Of a stretch of 27,442 nt of DNA, positions 1-8,226 are shown in pieces. Every line of letters begins with the position of its first letter. Positions within the stretch are counted from its first letter, which is position 1. Source of the DNA: CAVOBC01 sp963693635 (lineage in GTDB: Bacteria > Pseudomonadota > Gammaproteobacteria > Pseudomonadales > Azotimanducaceae). The stretch is from assembly GCA_963693635.1 (NCBI GenBank), contig CAVOBC010000012.1:1-27442 (forward strand), in the 5' to 3' direction. Under the pieces are notes generated by a model, which saw nothing but the letters and a program-made list of their open reading frames with translations, did not search any database and was not told the origin of the DNA. The position numbers were made by a program, and so were the translations under genes.

Positions 1-1
1 C

Positions 2-652
2 GATGGCATCACGGCATCACGCCAGGAAGTCCACGGCATACTGCCGGTCAAGGCTGGCACCCTGACCCTGCCGCCGGTTGAGATTCACTGGTGGGACACG
101 AAGGCAGAACGCACACGAACTGCCCGGATCCCCGGGCGCACGGTCAACATCGAACCGACTGCCGCAACCTATCGACCGCCTCAGCCCTCCCAGCCGCCGC
201 AAACCGTCAGCAATCAGGGCGGGGTACCGGAGACCAACATCTGGCAATACGTGGCAGGCGCGGCGATTGCCGCCTGGCTGATTACACTCATCCTCTGGCG
301 TCTGGGCCCGCGACCGACCGCCGGCAAAGAGCCGCGCACCGAGACCCGGGCAACGCCCAGCCCCGACGTTCTCTTTCGTGACCTGCTCACCGCAGCGAAA
401 CGCGGGGATGCATCCGCATCCCACCGACTGCTCGGGGCGTGGCTTGCACAACGCTTTGCGGTCCACAGCGTGAGTGATATGAAAGACGACGCGCTCACGG
501 CGGCAGCCACTGCGCTTGAGCGTGCCATCTTCAGTCCTGCGCCCGCCGAAAGCTGGTCAGGCGAAGACCTTCAATACGCGCTCGACGACCTCAACAAGCG
601 CGACAATCGGAAACTTCCGCCACCCCTCCTGCCGTCACTCAACCCCGCCTAG
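2..652 (+). CDS. BatD-like protein, C-terminal part (5' end outside window)
   Basis: Partial gene open from the left edge. The visible 216 residues begin with a beta-sandwich stretch whose pattern AGTLTLPPVEIHWWDT, then RTARIPGRTVNI, matches the end of the oxygen-tolerance protein BatD. A proline/glutamine-rich linker follows, then one membrane segment (about residues 83-98, before WRLGPRP) and a soluble helical tail of about 115 residues. BatD proteins are membrane-anchored periplasmic proteins usually encoded last in moxR-batA-batB-batD clusters; the tail position here fits that. The gene ends 12 bp from the convergent end of pepN. The family call comes from motif memory, and the start and signal peptide cannot be seen. 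Confidence 0.75.
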   Translation, partial: DGITASRQEVHGILPVKAGTLTLPPVEIHWWDTKAERTRTARIPGRTVNIEPTAATYRPPQPSQPPQTVSNQGGVPETNIWQYVAGAAIAAWLITLILWRLGPRPTAGKEPRTETRATPSPDVLFRDLLTAAKRGDASASHRLLGAWLAQRFAVHSVSDMKDDALTAAATALERAIFSPAPAESWSGEDLQYALDDLNKRDNRKLPPPLLPSLNPA

Positions 653-664
653 GGCGCTGAAGAA

Positions 665-3337
665 TCACGCACTCTTCGACACGATCTCGTAGACATCTCG
701 CGACAGACCCTCGCTCTCGAGAATCCGATTGAGCTGCGCCTTCATCAGCGTCTGGCGCGAACCCGCGATCCGCCGCCAGCGAGTAAGCGGCGCACACACG
801 CGTGCCGCGACCTGTGGATTGATTGGGTCCAGTTCAATGATTCGATCAGCTAAGAACTCATAGCCGCCGCCTGAAGCATCGTGGAAGGCTGACAAATTCT
901 GCGCGAAGCCAGATACGAGCGCCCTGAAACGGTTCGGATTAAGCAAGGTGAACGCCTCGTGCTCACGCAACTGCCGAACAGTCCCAAGTGTACCCGGACG
1001 CACGCTTGCCGCCTGAATCATGAACCACTGATCGATCACCAACGCCTCGTCCGCCCAACGACTGTAGAACGCCGCAAGGGCCTTGTCTCGTGCCGCAACA
1101 GCGCTGTCGCTGCCAGCATTGACCAGCGCCCGAAGTGCCGCCGCTTCATCAGTCATGTTGTCTGCCGACTCAAACTGCTTCACGGCCAGCGGGATCGAAT
1201 CTGCTTCGCTGGCACCCGACGCGAGATAGGCAAGGCAGGTGTTGCGCAACGATCGTGCAGCGATCTGCGGAGCGGACGGTGCGTAGTCTTCCTCTGAGAA
1301 ATTGAGCTTATAGACAGACAACATGACCCCTCGCATTGCATCGGCAATAGCATCACGAACGCGCGTACGCGCCGCGTGGATCAGATCGATGTCAGCCACG
1401 TCTTGCTGATCAGCCAGGAACGCTTCTGCCGGCAGCGTCAGCATTGCCGCAACCATAGCCTTGTCGAGCGCGCCGTCCGTGTCACCTACAACCGCCATCA
1501 GGTTGCTCTCAAAAGCGGCGAGCAGACGGCTATCAACGGCAAGCACCTCGCCATCTGCAGCTGCCTTCATTTGCTCATTGATGACATCGACCGCCAATCG
1601 CTGGCCAGCTTCCCATCGGCAGAAGCCGTCACTGTCGTTACTCATCAGGAAAGTCAGATCATCCCGACTGTACGCGTATTCCAGGCGCACCGGTGCAGAG
1701 AAGCCGCGGAGCAATGAGGGTACTGGCTGCACATCAACGTCGGTGAAGACAAAGGTCTCGGTAGTGCGGCCAACGGGCAGGACGAGGGTCTCGCAGGGTT
1801 CAGCGTCCGGGCCTTCAAGCCGCAGCGGCAGATCGTTGCCATCGGGACCGATCAAGCCGACGGCGAGGGGGAGGTAGAAGGGTTCCTTCTCTGGCTGCGT
1901 TGGCGTTGCCGGGCAACTCTGGGCGACGCGCAGGGAAAACGTCCGCGCCTCGGCATCGAACTGCCCGTCGACATTGAGCACCGGAGTGCCCGCCTGCCGA
2001 TACCAGTTGCGAAACTGGGTGAGATCAACGCCACTTGCATCTTCCAGCGCAACGACGAAGTCCTCGGTCGTTACGGCCTGACCGTCATGCCGCTCGAAAT
2101 AGAGATCACTGCCTGCCCGAAATCGCGCCGGCCCAAGCAGCGTGTGAATCATGCGAACAATCTCGGCCCCTTTTTCGTACACCGTGGTCGTATAGAAGTT
2201 GTTGATCTCAATGTAGGAGTCCGGCCGGATTGGATGCGCCATCGGGCCCGCATCTTCTGGATACTGAACTGTGCGCAGGAAGCTCGCGTCACCCACCCGG
2301 CAGACGTCGGCAGACCCCATGTCCGCAGAAAACTGCTGATCCCGGAAAACTGTAAAGCCTTCTTTCAGACTCAACTGAAACCAGTCGCGACACGTCACCC
2401 GGTTGCCGGACCAGTTGTGGAAGTACTCGTGCGCGACAACCCCTTCCACGCGTTGATAGCCAGCATCCGTGGTCGTGTCCGGCCGCGCCAGCACACAACT
2501 CGTGTTGAAGACGTTGAGGCCCTTGTTCTCCATCGCACCCATGTTGAAGCTTTCCACGGCAACAATCATAAAGATATCAAGGTCGTACTCACGGCCGTAA
2601 ATCTGCTCATCCCAGGCCATTGCGTGCTTGAGCGACGCCATCGCGAAGTCAACCTTGTCGATATTGTGAGCTTCGGTAAATATCTGCAGCGTCACATCAC
2701 GGCCACTCATCGTGGTGAATGAATCCTCGATGTGCTTCAAGTCGCCAGCAACCAGCGCGAAAAGGTACGCGGGCTTGAGATGCGGGTCTTGCCACGTGAT
2801 CCGGTGTCGCCCGTCCGCCTCCTCGGACCGGGCGATCGCGTTGCCATTCGACAGCAGAACGGGGTAGGTAGACTTGTCCGCGGAAATCGTTGTGCTGAAT
2901 CGCGACATGACATCCGGCCGGTCAAGGTAATAGGTGATGTTGCGGAAGCCCTCAGCCTCGCATTGGGTGCAAAACATGTCCCCGGATTTGTACAGGCCCT
3001 CCAGCGCCGTGTTCTCCTGTGGCCGGATTACCACCGAGGAAGTCAGCGTGAACGCTTCGGGCACGTCATGGAGCGTGAGGGTCTCCTCGTCAACGGTGTA
3101 CTCGTTCGACATCAGAGCACGATCGTCGATGGCAACGGCCGTGAGTTCCATATTCTGACCATCAAGTACAAGCTCTGACGGGTCACCTTCGAATTCCGGG
3201 TTCCGCCTGAGGCGAAGGGTCGACGACACCTCGGCCCGGTCCTCGAACAGATCGACCGCCAGATCCGTCTGCTCGATCAGGTAGGGCGGAACCTTGTAGT
3301 CGTTAAGCTGGATGGCTTTGGGCTGACCGTCTTTCAT
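665..3337 (-). CDS. pepN: Aminopeptidase N (M1 family zinc metallopeptidase)
   Basis: An 890-residue cytosolic aminopeptidase that removes N-terminal residues from peptides during protein turnover. The substrate-binding GAMEN motif is at about residues 267-271. The zinc site HEYFH is at 303-307, and the third zinc ligand is Glu326 in LKEGFT, giving the M1 spacing HEXXH-18-E. Total length and the C-terminal helical domain match the E. coli-type PepN subfamily (about 870-890 residues). The ATG start gives MKDGQPKAIQLNDYKVPPY, the expected N-terminus (the KDY-x-PP-x-I/L pattern). It is divergent from the DUF2797 gene across 157 bp. No frame disruption is seen and function is confidently predicted. 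Confidence 0.97.
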   Translation of the reverse strand: MKDGQPKAIQLNDYKVPPYLIEQTDLAVDLFEDRAEVSSTLRLRRNPEFEGDPSELVLDGQNMELTAVAIDDRALMSNEYTVDEETLTLHDVPEAFTLTSSVVIRPQENTALEGLYKSGDMFCTQCEAEGFRNITYYLDRPDVMSRFSTTISADKSTYPVLLSNGNAIARSEEADGRHRITWQDPHLKPAYLFALVAGDLKHIEDSFTTMSGRDVTLQIFTEAHNIDKVDFAMASLKHAMAWDEQIYGREYDLDIFMIVAVESFNMGAMENKGLNVFNTSCVLARPDTTTDAGYQRVEGVVAHEYFHNWSGNRVTCRDWFQLSLKEGFTVFRDQQFSADMGSADVCRVGDASFLRTVQYPEDAGPMAHPIRPDSYIEINNFYTTTVYEKGAEIVRMIHTLLGPARFRAGSDLYFERHDGQAVTTEDFVVALEDASGVDLTQFRNWYRQAGTPVLNVDGQFDAEARTFSLRVAQSCPATPTQPEKEPFYLPLAVGLIGPDGNDLPLRLEGPDAEPCETLVLPVGRTTETFVFTDVDVQPVPSLLRGFSAPVRLEYAYSRDDLTFLMSNDSDGFCRWEAGQRLAVDVINEQMKAAADGEVLAVDSRLLAAFESNLMAVVGDTDGALDKAMVAAMLTLPAEAFLADQQDVADIDLIHAARTRVRDAIADAMRGVMLSVYKLNFSEEDYAPSAPQIAARSLRNTCLAYLASGASEADSIPLAVKQFESADNMTDEAAALRALVNAGSDSAVAARDKALAAFYSRWADEALVIDQWFMIQAASVRPGTLGTVRQLREHEAFTLLNPNRFRALVSGFAQNLSAFHDASGGGYEFLADRIIELDPINPQVAARVCAPLTRWRRIAGSRQTLMKAQLNRILESEGLSRDVYEIVSKSA

Positions 3338-3494
3338 TGATACCTCATCATGTCGGGTGGCTTCATGGATTCGGAGTCGCCGATCGGTGCCATTGGGCGA
3401 CTTCGCACGTTAACCGACTAGCGGTCCATCATAACTGAAGCCCGTTCGCCTCCGACGGCAGACGCCGCCCGCTGCACCGTAGTACGCTTAGCCG

Positions 3495-4373
3495 ATGAGC
3501 ACCCGTGGCTATCTTGAGAAGATGCGCGTCGTCCAACGTGAGGATGGGGCCGTCGTCGACTACTACCTTCGGCTATCGGCGGCGGAGGTCCATCTCAACT
3601 CGCATCTCGGGGACCTCGTCACGTTGCAAAGCAGGCCGGGCATAAGCTGTGCACATTGTGGCGAGATGAGCCCTCGCAGTTACGCGCAGGGCTACTGTTA
3701 CGAGTGCTTCCGCACGCTCGCTCGATGCGACCTCTGCATCGTCAGCCCCGAGCGGTGCCACTTTGCCGCAGGGACCTGCCGCGAACCCGACTGGGGCGAG
3801 TCGTTCTGCAACCAGCCACACGTTGTTTATCTCGCCAATTCATCCGGGATCAAGGTCGGGATTACGCGCCCGGACCAGATTCCGACGCGGTGGATTGATC
3901 AGGGCGCAGTACAGGCAACGCCTGTTGTCAATGTTGCGACCCGTCAGCAGGCAGGATTCGTCGAGGTTGCCTTCAAAGCACACACATCAGACCGCACTCA
4001 ATGGCAGCGAATGCTGCAGGCAGACGATCCGCACGTTGACATGCAGCGCACCCGGCGAGACCTGCTAGCGCAGGTGGAACCCGCGCTCGCGCAGATCCGC
4101 TCCAGATTCGGCGACGCAGCGGTCGAGGTCACGGATGCGGTGCCGACAAGGGTAATTCGCTACCCGATCCGGCAGTACCCGACGCAGGTCGCCGCACTCC
4201 CCTTCGGCAATGACCAAACGATCTCAGGTCACTTGTTTGGCATCAAAGGCCAGTACTTGATTCTCGACACCGGCGTCATCAATCTGCGCAAATACAGTGG
4301 CTGTGACGTGGAGTTCTCGGCGAGCAGGTCGCGCGCGCGTTCGTCACCCGGGTTGCAGGGCTCACTCTTCTGA
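3495..4373 (+). CDS. DUF2797 family protein (zinc-ribbon, possible GIY-YIG-like domain)
   Basis: A 292-residue protein of the DUF2797 family, biochemical role unknown. A Cys-rich segment at about residues 52-101 has CAHC, CYEC, then CDLC and further cysteines, consistent with bound zinc. It is followed by VYLANSSGIKVGITR...RWIDQGA (about 112-136), whose arrangement resembles the core of GIY-YIG/T5orf172 nuclease-like domains. That structural reading is my inference. The ATG start gives MSTRGYLEKMRV; no strong Shine-Dalgarno is visible. From memory, a DUF2797 gene next to pepN is common in gammaproteobacteria such as Pseudomonas. The stop overlaps the 3' end of the convergent rhomboid gene by 12 nt. 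Confidence 0.85.
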   Translation: MSTRGYLEKMRVVQREDGAVVDYYLRLSAAEVHLNSHLGDLVTLQSRPGISCAHCGEMSPRSYAQGYCYECFRTLARCDLCIVSPERCHFAAGTCREPDWGESFCNQPHVVYLANSSGIKVGITRPDQIPTRWIDQGAVQATPVVNVATRQQAGFVEVAFKAHTSDRTQWQRMLQADDPHVDMQRTRRDLLAQVEPALAQIRSRFGDAAVEVTDAVPTRVIRYPIRQYPTQVAALPFGNDQTISGHLFGIKGQYLILDTGVINLRKYSGCDVEFSASRSRARSSPGLQGSLF

Positions 4374-5243
4374 GCTTTTGGACGCGGAACCGGGAGCAAG
4401 GCGGGATTTCAGCCACATCCACGTGACGCCGCCGGCCGTGACACCGGTAAGCAAACCGCCAAGGTGGGCACCATTGGCGATACCAACCCCGAAAATGTTG
4501 AAAACGCCACTAAAACCGAGCACGAAAGACACCAGCATCAGCACATAAAAGCCGCGCCCGAGGCCAATCGGGTCGCTTCCAAGCAGCCGGTTCAGCGTGA
4601 ACGAGAAGCCAATCAGTCCATAGACGACACCCGACAGACCACCAAAAACGGAAGGTCCGTAACCGACATATTGGGCGACATTGGCAACCACTGCCGATCC
4701 GATGATGAGACCGAGAACAAGCAGGCTGCCGAACACGTACTCGAGCCGCATGCCAATCGCCCAAACACAGAGCACGTTGAAACCGAGGTGCAACCAACCG
4801 AAGTGAATGAACATCGGCGTCAGCAAGCGCCAGACCTCGCCCGTCGCCATTGATTCGCCGAGTGTCGCGTGCACGGTCAAATCAATGAGCAACAGTCTTT
4901 CCAGCCAGGGCCCATGATCCGTCGGGCCACCGCCGAGGGGAAAGAGGACGAACGCGAGCAAAAGACACACGCTGGTCACGGGCGCGCCCAGCACCTGTCG
5001 TCTGGCTGTGCGCCAGCTACGGGCGGCGGGGCCCGTACCGGCTGGCGGCGAACGCAACACCAGGTCGCCCTGTTGCCAACGCTCGTAGGCTGCGCGAACG
5101 GCAATACCCGCTTCATCCCCAGGCACCCACACGACCAACTGTTCGCCCACTTCGGTGATGCGATGAGGGATTTGATGCCGGTCGAGATACTCCGAAAAGA
5201 GTTGCAGGTCCTGCTCTCTTGTGACGGTGATGGCCGCCTTCAT
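4362..5243 (-). CDS. Rhomboid family intramembrane serine protease (GlpG-like)
   Basis: A 293-residue polytopic inner-membrane protease that cleaves transmembrane substrates. Residues 1-65 form a small cytoplasmic domain like that of GlpG. The membrane core follows (about 85-280). Conserved elements are HFGWLHLGFN (His147, His152, Asn156), the catalytic serine in GGLSG (Ser204) and the catalytic histidine in ANGAHLGG (His260), in almost the same spacing as E. coli GlpG (His150, Asn154, Ser201, His254). The short tail is Ser/Lys/Glu-rich. The gene is convergent with the DUF2797 gene (12-nt tail overlap) and divergent from xdhC. The catalytic dyad is intact, so an active protease is expected; the substrate is unknown. 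Confidence 0.93.
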   Translation of the reverse strand: MKAAITVTREQDLQLFSEYLDRHQIPHRITEVGEQLVVWVPGDEAGIAVRAAYERWQQGDLVLRSPPAGTGPAARSWRTARRQVLGAPVTSVCLLLAFVLFPLGGGPTDHGPWLERLLLIDLTVHATLGESMATGEVWRLLTPMFIHFGWLHLGFNVLCVWAIGMRLEYVFGSLLVLGLIIGSAVVANVAQYVGYGPSVFGGLSGVVYGLIGFSFTLNRLLGSDPIGLGRGFYVLMLVSFVLGFSGVFNIFGVGIANGAHLGGLLTGVTAGGVTWMWLKSRLAPGSASKSSEE

Positions 5244-5302
5244 GTTGCCCCGGCAGAAAAGTTGTAAACTTGCGAAATCATAGCACTCTGGACCACGCCA
5301 CC

Positions 5303-6331
5303 ATGGAAAACGCCGACCAGCAGGTTCTCAACCAATTGACCGAATGGATTGAAGCCGGTGAGATGTGCTGGCTGGCGACCGTCGTCAAGACCTGGGGCTC
5401 ATCGCCTCGACCCGTCGGGTCCCTGCTCTGCTGCAATGCCCGGGGCCACGTCGCGGGTTCGCTCTCAGGCGGCTGTATCGAAGAAGACCTGCTGGAAAAG
5501 CTGCACAAAGGCGAGATGGCAAAGGACCGCCCAGAAGTCCTTGTGTACGGGGTAACACCTGAGGAGACCGAACGTCTGGGCCTGCCATGCGGCGGCCAAT
5601 TGCACGTCGTTATCGAACCGATCTCTGATCAGAGTGCGCTACCACAGTTTCAGCATATTGTGAGCCGCCTGCACGCCCGCGAGTGCGTGCAGCGAACCGT
5701 CGATATCGCGACCGGTGACATCGTCACCGAGGACGTTCCAAGATACCGTCGGCTTGAGTTCGTCGGTGAGTTCGAAAACACCGAGACGCCGAAGGAGAAG
5801 TTTCTGGTGCAATCCTACGGACCCAGATTCCAGCTGTTTCTGACCGGAGCGGGACAGGTGTCCAGTTTTCTGGCAGAGATGGCCCAGGCGCTGGACTACC
5901 ACGTCGTCGTCTGTGATCCCCGCGAACATCTGCTTGAGCAGTGGCTGGTGGATGGTACCCAGCTTGTCAGCGACATGCCGGACGACGCGGTGCGCAAATA
6001 TGCCAACGATCACTTCAGCGCAATTATCTGTCTGACCCACGACCCGCGCATTGATGATATGGCACTGATGGAGGCCCTGAAAGGCGACGCTTTCTTCATC
6101 GGCGCAATGGGGTCTACAAGAACCTCCGATAAACGTCGAGAGCGCCTCAAACAACTTGACCTGTCAGACGAGCAAATCTCCCGCCTTCACGGACCTGTTG
6201 GCCTGCCCATCGGCAGCAAGACACCGGCCGAGATCGCGATCGCCATACTGGCTCAACTGACCGCGCTCCGCGCCGAAAGCGGCAAATGTGAAATAACCGT
6301 CGACTTCCGCGAGGCCGCCGCTGCCGGTTGA
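5303..6331 (+). CDS. XdhC/CoxI family molybdenum hydroxylase maturation factor
   Basis: A 342-residue XdhC/CoxI-type protein. Family members bind molybdenum cofactor and help install the sulfurated form in xanthine dehydrogenase-type hydroxylases. The N-terminal half has TVVKTWGSSPRPVGS and SLSGGCIEEDL, both hallmarks of the family. The C-terminal half is a Rossmann domain starting at FLTGAGQVSSFLAEMA and ending with GLPIGSKTPAEIAIAILAQL. The ATG at 5303 is preferred because homologues begin a few residues before the QVLxxLxxWxxAGxxxWLATVV stretch; an in-frame TTG at 5270 would add 11 residues. mocA follows 49 bp downstream on the same strand, so the two are probably cotranscribed. No molybdenum hydroxylase structural gene is present in the window. 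Confidence 0.9.
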   Translation: MENADQQVLNQLTEWIEAGEMCWLATVVKTWGSSPRPVGSLLCCNARGHVAGSLSGGCIEEDLLEKLHKGEMAKDRPEVLVYGVTPEETERLGLPCGGQLHVVIEPISDQSALPQFQHIVSRLHARECVQRTVDIATGDIVTEDVPRYRRLEFVGEFENTETPKEKFLVQSYGPRFQLFLTGAGQVSSFLAEMAQALDYHVVVCDPREHLLEQWLVDGTQLVSDMPDDAVRKYANDHFSAIICLTHDPRIDDMALMEALKGDAFFIGAMGSTRTSDKRRERLKQLDLSDEQISRLHGPVGLPIGSKTPAEIAIAILAQLTALRAESGKCEITVDFREAAAAG

Positions 6332-6380
6332 CGGGACACCGACGGCCTAATGCCCCACTGATCCGCCGGGCACGCGCTTC

Positions 6381-7001
6381 ATGGAACTGATCCAGCCTAA
6401 TCGCCGGGTGGCGGGAATCATGCTGGCTGCGGGTCGGAGTCGACGATTCGGGTCTGACAAGCGCGAGTCGCGGTTGCCAGACGGCACCACCCTGCTGGTG
6501 CAATCCGCCCGCAACGCCGCGAGTTCGCTCGCCCACCTCATCGTCGTTTTGCGCGGCGATGAAGCGGCCGATACAGAGCAGGTGCGCACAATGATCGCAC
6601 GCCCAGGTGTTGAGACAATCTGCGCTGCAGACTCAGATCTCGGCATGGGCCACTCGCTCGCAGCGGGCGCTGCTCACCTCCGCAAGGCTGAAACAGCCTA
6701 TCGTGGCTGCGTCGTCCTGCTCGCCGACATGCCATTTCTCCAACCCGCATCGATCTCGGTCGTCGCCGCATCACTTGCGGTCGCGGCAGCACCCGTCATC
6801 GTTCAGCCTGTACGAGATGGCAAGCCTGGACATCCGGTTGGATTCCACCGACATTTCTTTGGCGCGTTGACGGAATTGTCCGGTGACGAGGGCGCACGTT
6901 CGGTCGTCAAGGCGAATCGGGCCTCGGTGCAGACCGTCCCCCTGACTGATCCGGGCATCCACAGGGACGTTGATCAGCCAGGTGACCTCAAAGAGATTTA
7001 G
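6381..7001 (+). CDS. MocA-like molybdenum cofactor cytidylyltransferase (NTP transferase)
   Basis: A 206-residue nucleotidyltransferase of the MobA/MocA group. MocA transfers CMP to molybdopterin to make the dinucleotide cofactor used by xanthine dehydrogenase-family enzymes. The signature GIMLAAGRSRRFGSDKR (about residues 12-28) is the nucleotide-binding loop, and LLADMPFL (about 111-118) holds the metal-binding Asp. GHPVGF near residue 156 is also typical. Placement directly after xdhC favours MocA (cytidylyl) over MobA (guanylyl), but the sequence alone does not decide the nucleotide. The glycine-rich loop has Ser-Asp before the Lys, as in MocA-like proteins. The gene ends 142 bp before the convergent SDR gene. 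Confidence 0.87.
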   Translation: MELIQPNRRVAGIMLAAGRSRRFGSDKRESRLPDGTTLLVQSARNAASSLAHLIVVLRGDEAADTEQVRTMIARPGVETICAADSDLGMGHSLAAGAAHLRKAETAYRGCVVLLADMPFLQPASISVVAASLAVAAAPVIVQPVRDGKPGHPVGFHRHFFGALTELSGDEGARSVVKANRASVQTVPLTDPGIHRDVDQPGDLKEI

Positions 7002-7143
7002 CCGCGCTGCTGTCGCGAGGACGCCTGCCGCGCTGGGTCTCACGGTGCCGGATGACCGCGCTGTCGCGCAGGGAACACCGCAGCATATTGCGCTAGCTCC
7101 ATGAAAGTCCACCGAACAGGCCACGTCAACACGCGACCCACGA

Positions 7144-7926
7144 TCACCGAGCGGTGTAGCCACCGTCGACCGGCAGAATCACGCCTGTGATGAAACTCGC
7201 ATCGTCACTGGCAAGGAAAGATGCCGCCGCGGCGACCTCTTCCGGCAGCCCGAGGCGACCGAGCGCATGCAGCGATTCAAGGAACGCCTCGCCCTCTGGC
7301 AGTTCTCGCACGCCCTCTGTCATCGGCGTTAAGATATATCCCGGCGCAACCGCGTTCACCCGCACACCCCGTTTGCCAAACATCAGCGCATATTGCTTGG
7401 TCAGTCCCACAACCCCGTGCTTGGCCGCCATATAGGCACCGGCACCTGGTTCAAGCGCCCAGTCGCCTTCGGCACTTGCGGGCCCAACGAGACCAACGAG
7501 ACCTGCCACCGAAGCCGTATTGATGATGGCCCCACCGCCATGTTCCGCAAGGTATGGAGCACCATGAAAGAGTCCGTAGTAGACACCGGAGAGGTTGACG
7601 CTGATTGTCTTGTCCCAACCGAAGCCACCACCACCGATGCCTGCATTATTGAAGATGACGCTGAGATCACCGAAGGTTGACGCCGTCTTGGTGATCGCCT
7701 CAGCGACGCTGGATTCTGAACAAACGTCCAGTTCCACCGATTCGGCCTTGCCACCCTCCTGCTGAATCATGTTCGCCGTGGTTGCCGCACCCTCCGCATC
7801 GAGGTCCGCGCACATGATCGCAGCGCCATCCGTTGCCATTCGCAGCGCCGACGCCCGGCCTATGCCGCTCGCTGCGCCGGTGATCAGGGCCCCCTTGCCG
7901 TCCAGTTTCGCGTTCGCCATCGTCAC
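7144..7926 (-). CDS. SDR family NAD(P)-dependent oxidoreductase
   Basis: A 260-residue classical short-chain dehydrogenase. The cofactor loop TGAASGIG is at residues 15-22. Asp41 in the CADLD segment after beta-2 suggests NAD(H) preference. NNAG is at 93-96, the catalytic Ser at 139 and Tyr-x-x-x-Lys at Tyr165/Lys169. Between Ser139 and Tyr165 there are 25 residues, longer than the usual 12-13, which probably lengthens the substrate loop. The end, FITGVILPVDGGYTAR, is the usual SDR C-terminus. The start at 7926 has a GGAGAA ribosome-binding site; an ATG six bases further in is also possible. The substrate is not predictable. The upstream region carries operator-like repeats (separate entries), suggesting specific regulation. 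Confidence 0.92.
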   Translation of the reverse strand: MTMANAKLDGKGALITGAASGIGRASALRMATDGAAIMCADLDAEGAATTANMIQQEGGKAESVELDVCSESSVAEAITKTASTFGDLSVIFNNAGIGGGGFGWDKTISVNLSGVYYGLFHGAPYLAEHGGGAIINTASVAGLVGLVGPASAEGDWALEPGAGAYMAAKHGVVGLTKQYALMFGKRGVRVNAVAPGYILTPMTEGVRELPEGEAFLESLHALGRLGLPEEVAAAASFLASDDASFITGVILPVDGGYTAR

Positions 7927-7950
7927 TTCTCCGTTTGACTTAACTGCAAC

Positions 7951-8101
7951 CTAACCATTTTTTGTCCCGTAATTGTCAACCTGCAATTCCTGGGAGTCGG
8001 TTTGCAACCTCACATTTCCTCTCCCAAAAATAGCCCGCACCTACTAACTATTTCTTGCCCCAAAATTGTCATCCTGACAATTCTTGGGAGTCGGTTTGCA
8101 A
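7951..8101 (-). promoter_or_regulatory. Duplicated upstream unit with operator-like palindrome
   Basis: Two copies of a roughly 57-bp unit (about 7951-8008 and 8044-8101, offset 93 bp) lie just upstream of the SDR start. The second contains a perfect inverted repeat, AATTGTCA at 8064-8071 and TGACAATT at 8075-8082 around TCC. In the first, the matching site (7971-7988) has lost one base of an arm. Both are followed by the same GGGAGTCGGTTTGCAA. On the minus strand the proximal copy contains a TTGACA -35-like hexamer (7974-7979) but no convincing -10. The shape fits a dimeric regulator of the GntR/FadR or TetR type; the factor is unknown and the role is inferred. Confidence 0.55.
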
Positions 8102-8111
8102 ACAAACCGCG

Positions 8112-8185
8112 CATTTTCCTACGGAAAATGGCGGTGCATCCCTGCACCGCACGCCAGTGCCCGTCCCAGAACGTAGTTCTGGGAC
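8112..8185. repeat. Cluster of three consecutive perfect hairpins
   Basis: Three inverted repeats stand in a row between nadK and the SDR operator region. They are an 8-bp stem CATTTTCC/GGAAAATG with loop TAC (8112-8130), an 8-bp stem GCGGTGCA/TGCACCGC with loop TCCC (8131-8150), and a 10-bp stem GTCCCAGAAC/GTTCTGGGAC with loop GTA (8163-8185). There is no U-tract after any of them, so they are not standard intrinsic terminators. They may be REP-like intergenic palindromes, a stem-loop region of the nadK 3' UTR, or a mobile palindromic unit. Confidence 0.6.
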
Positions 8186-8226
8186 AGGAACTATCTATCT
8201 ACCCAAAGGTGCCAAGGACCGCAACA

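Noticed and set aside
2087..2722. 211-codon ORF antisense to pepN
   Set aside because: It lies opposite the catalytic region of an unmistakable pepN and has no recognisable domain; a shadow frame.
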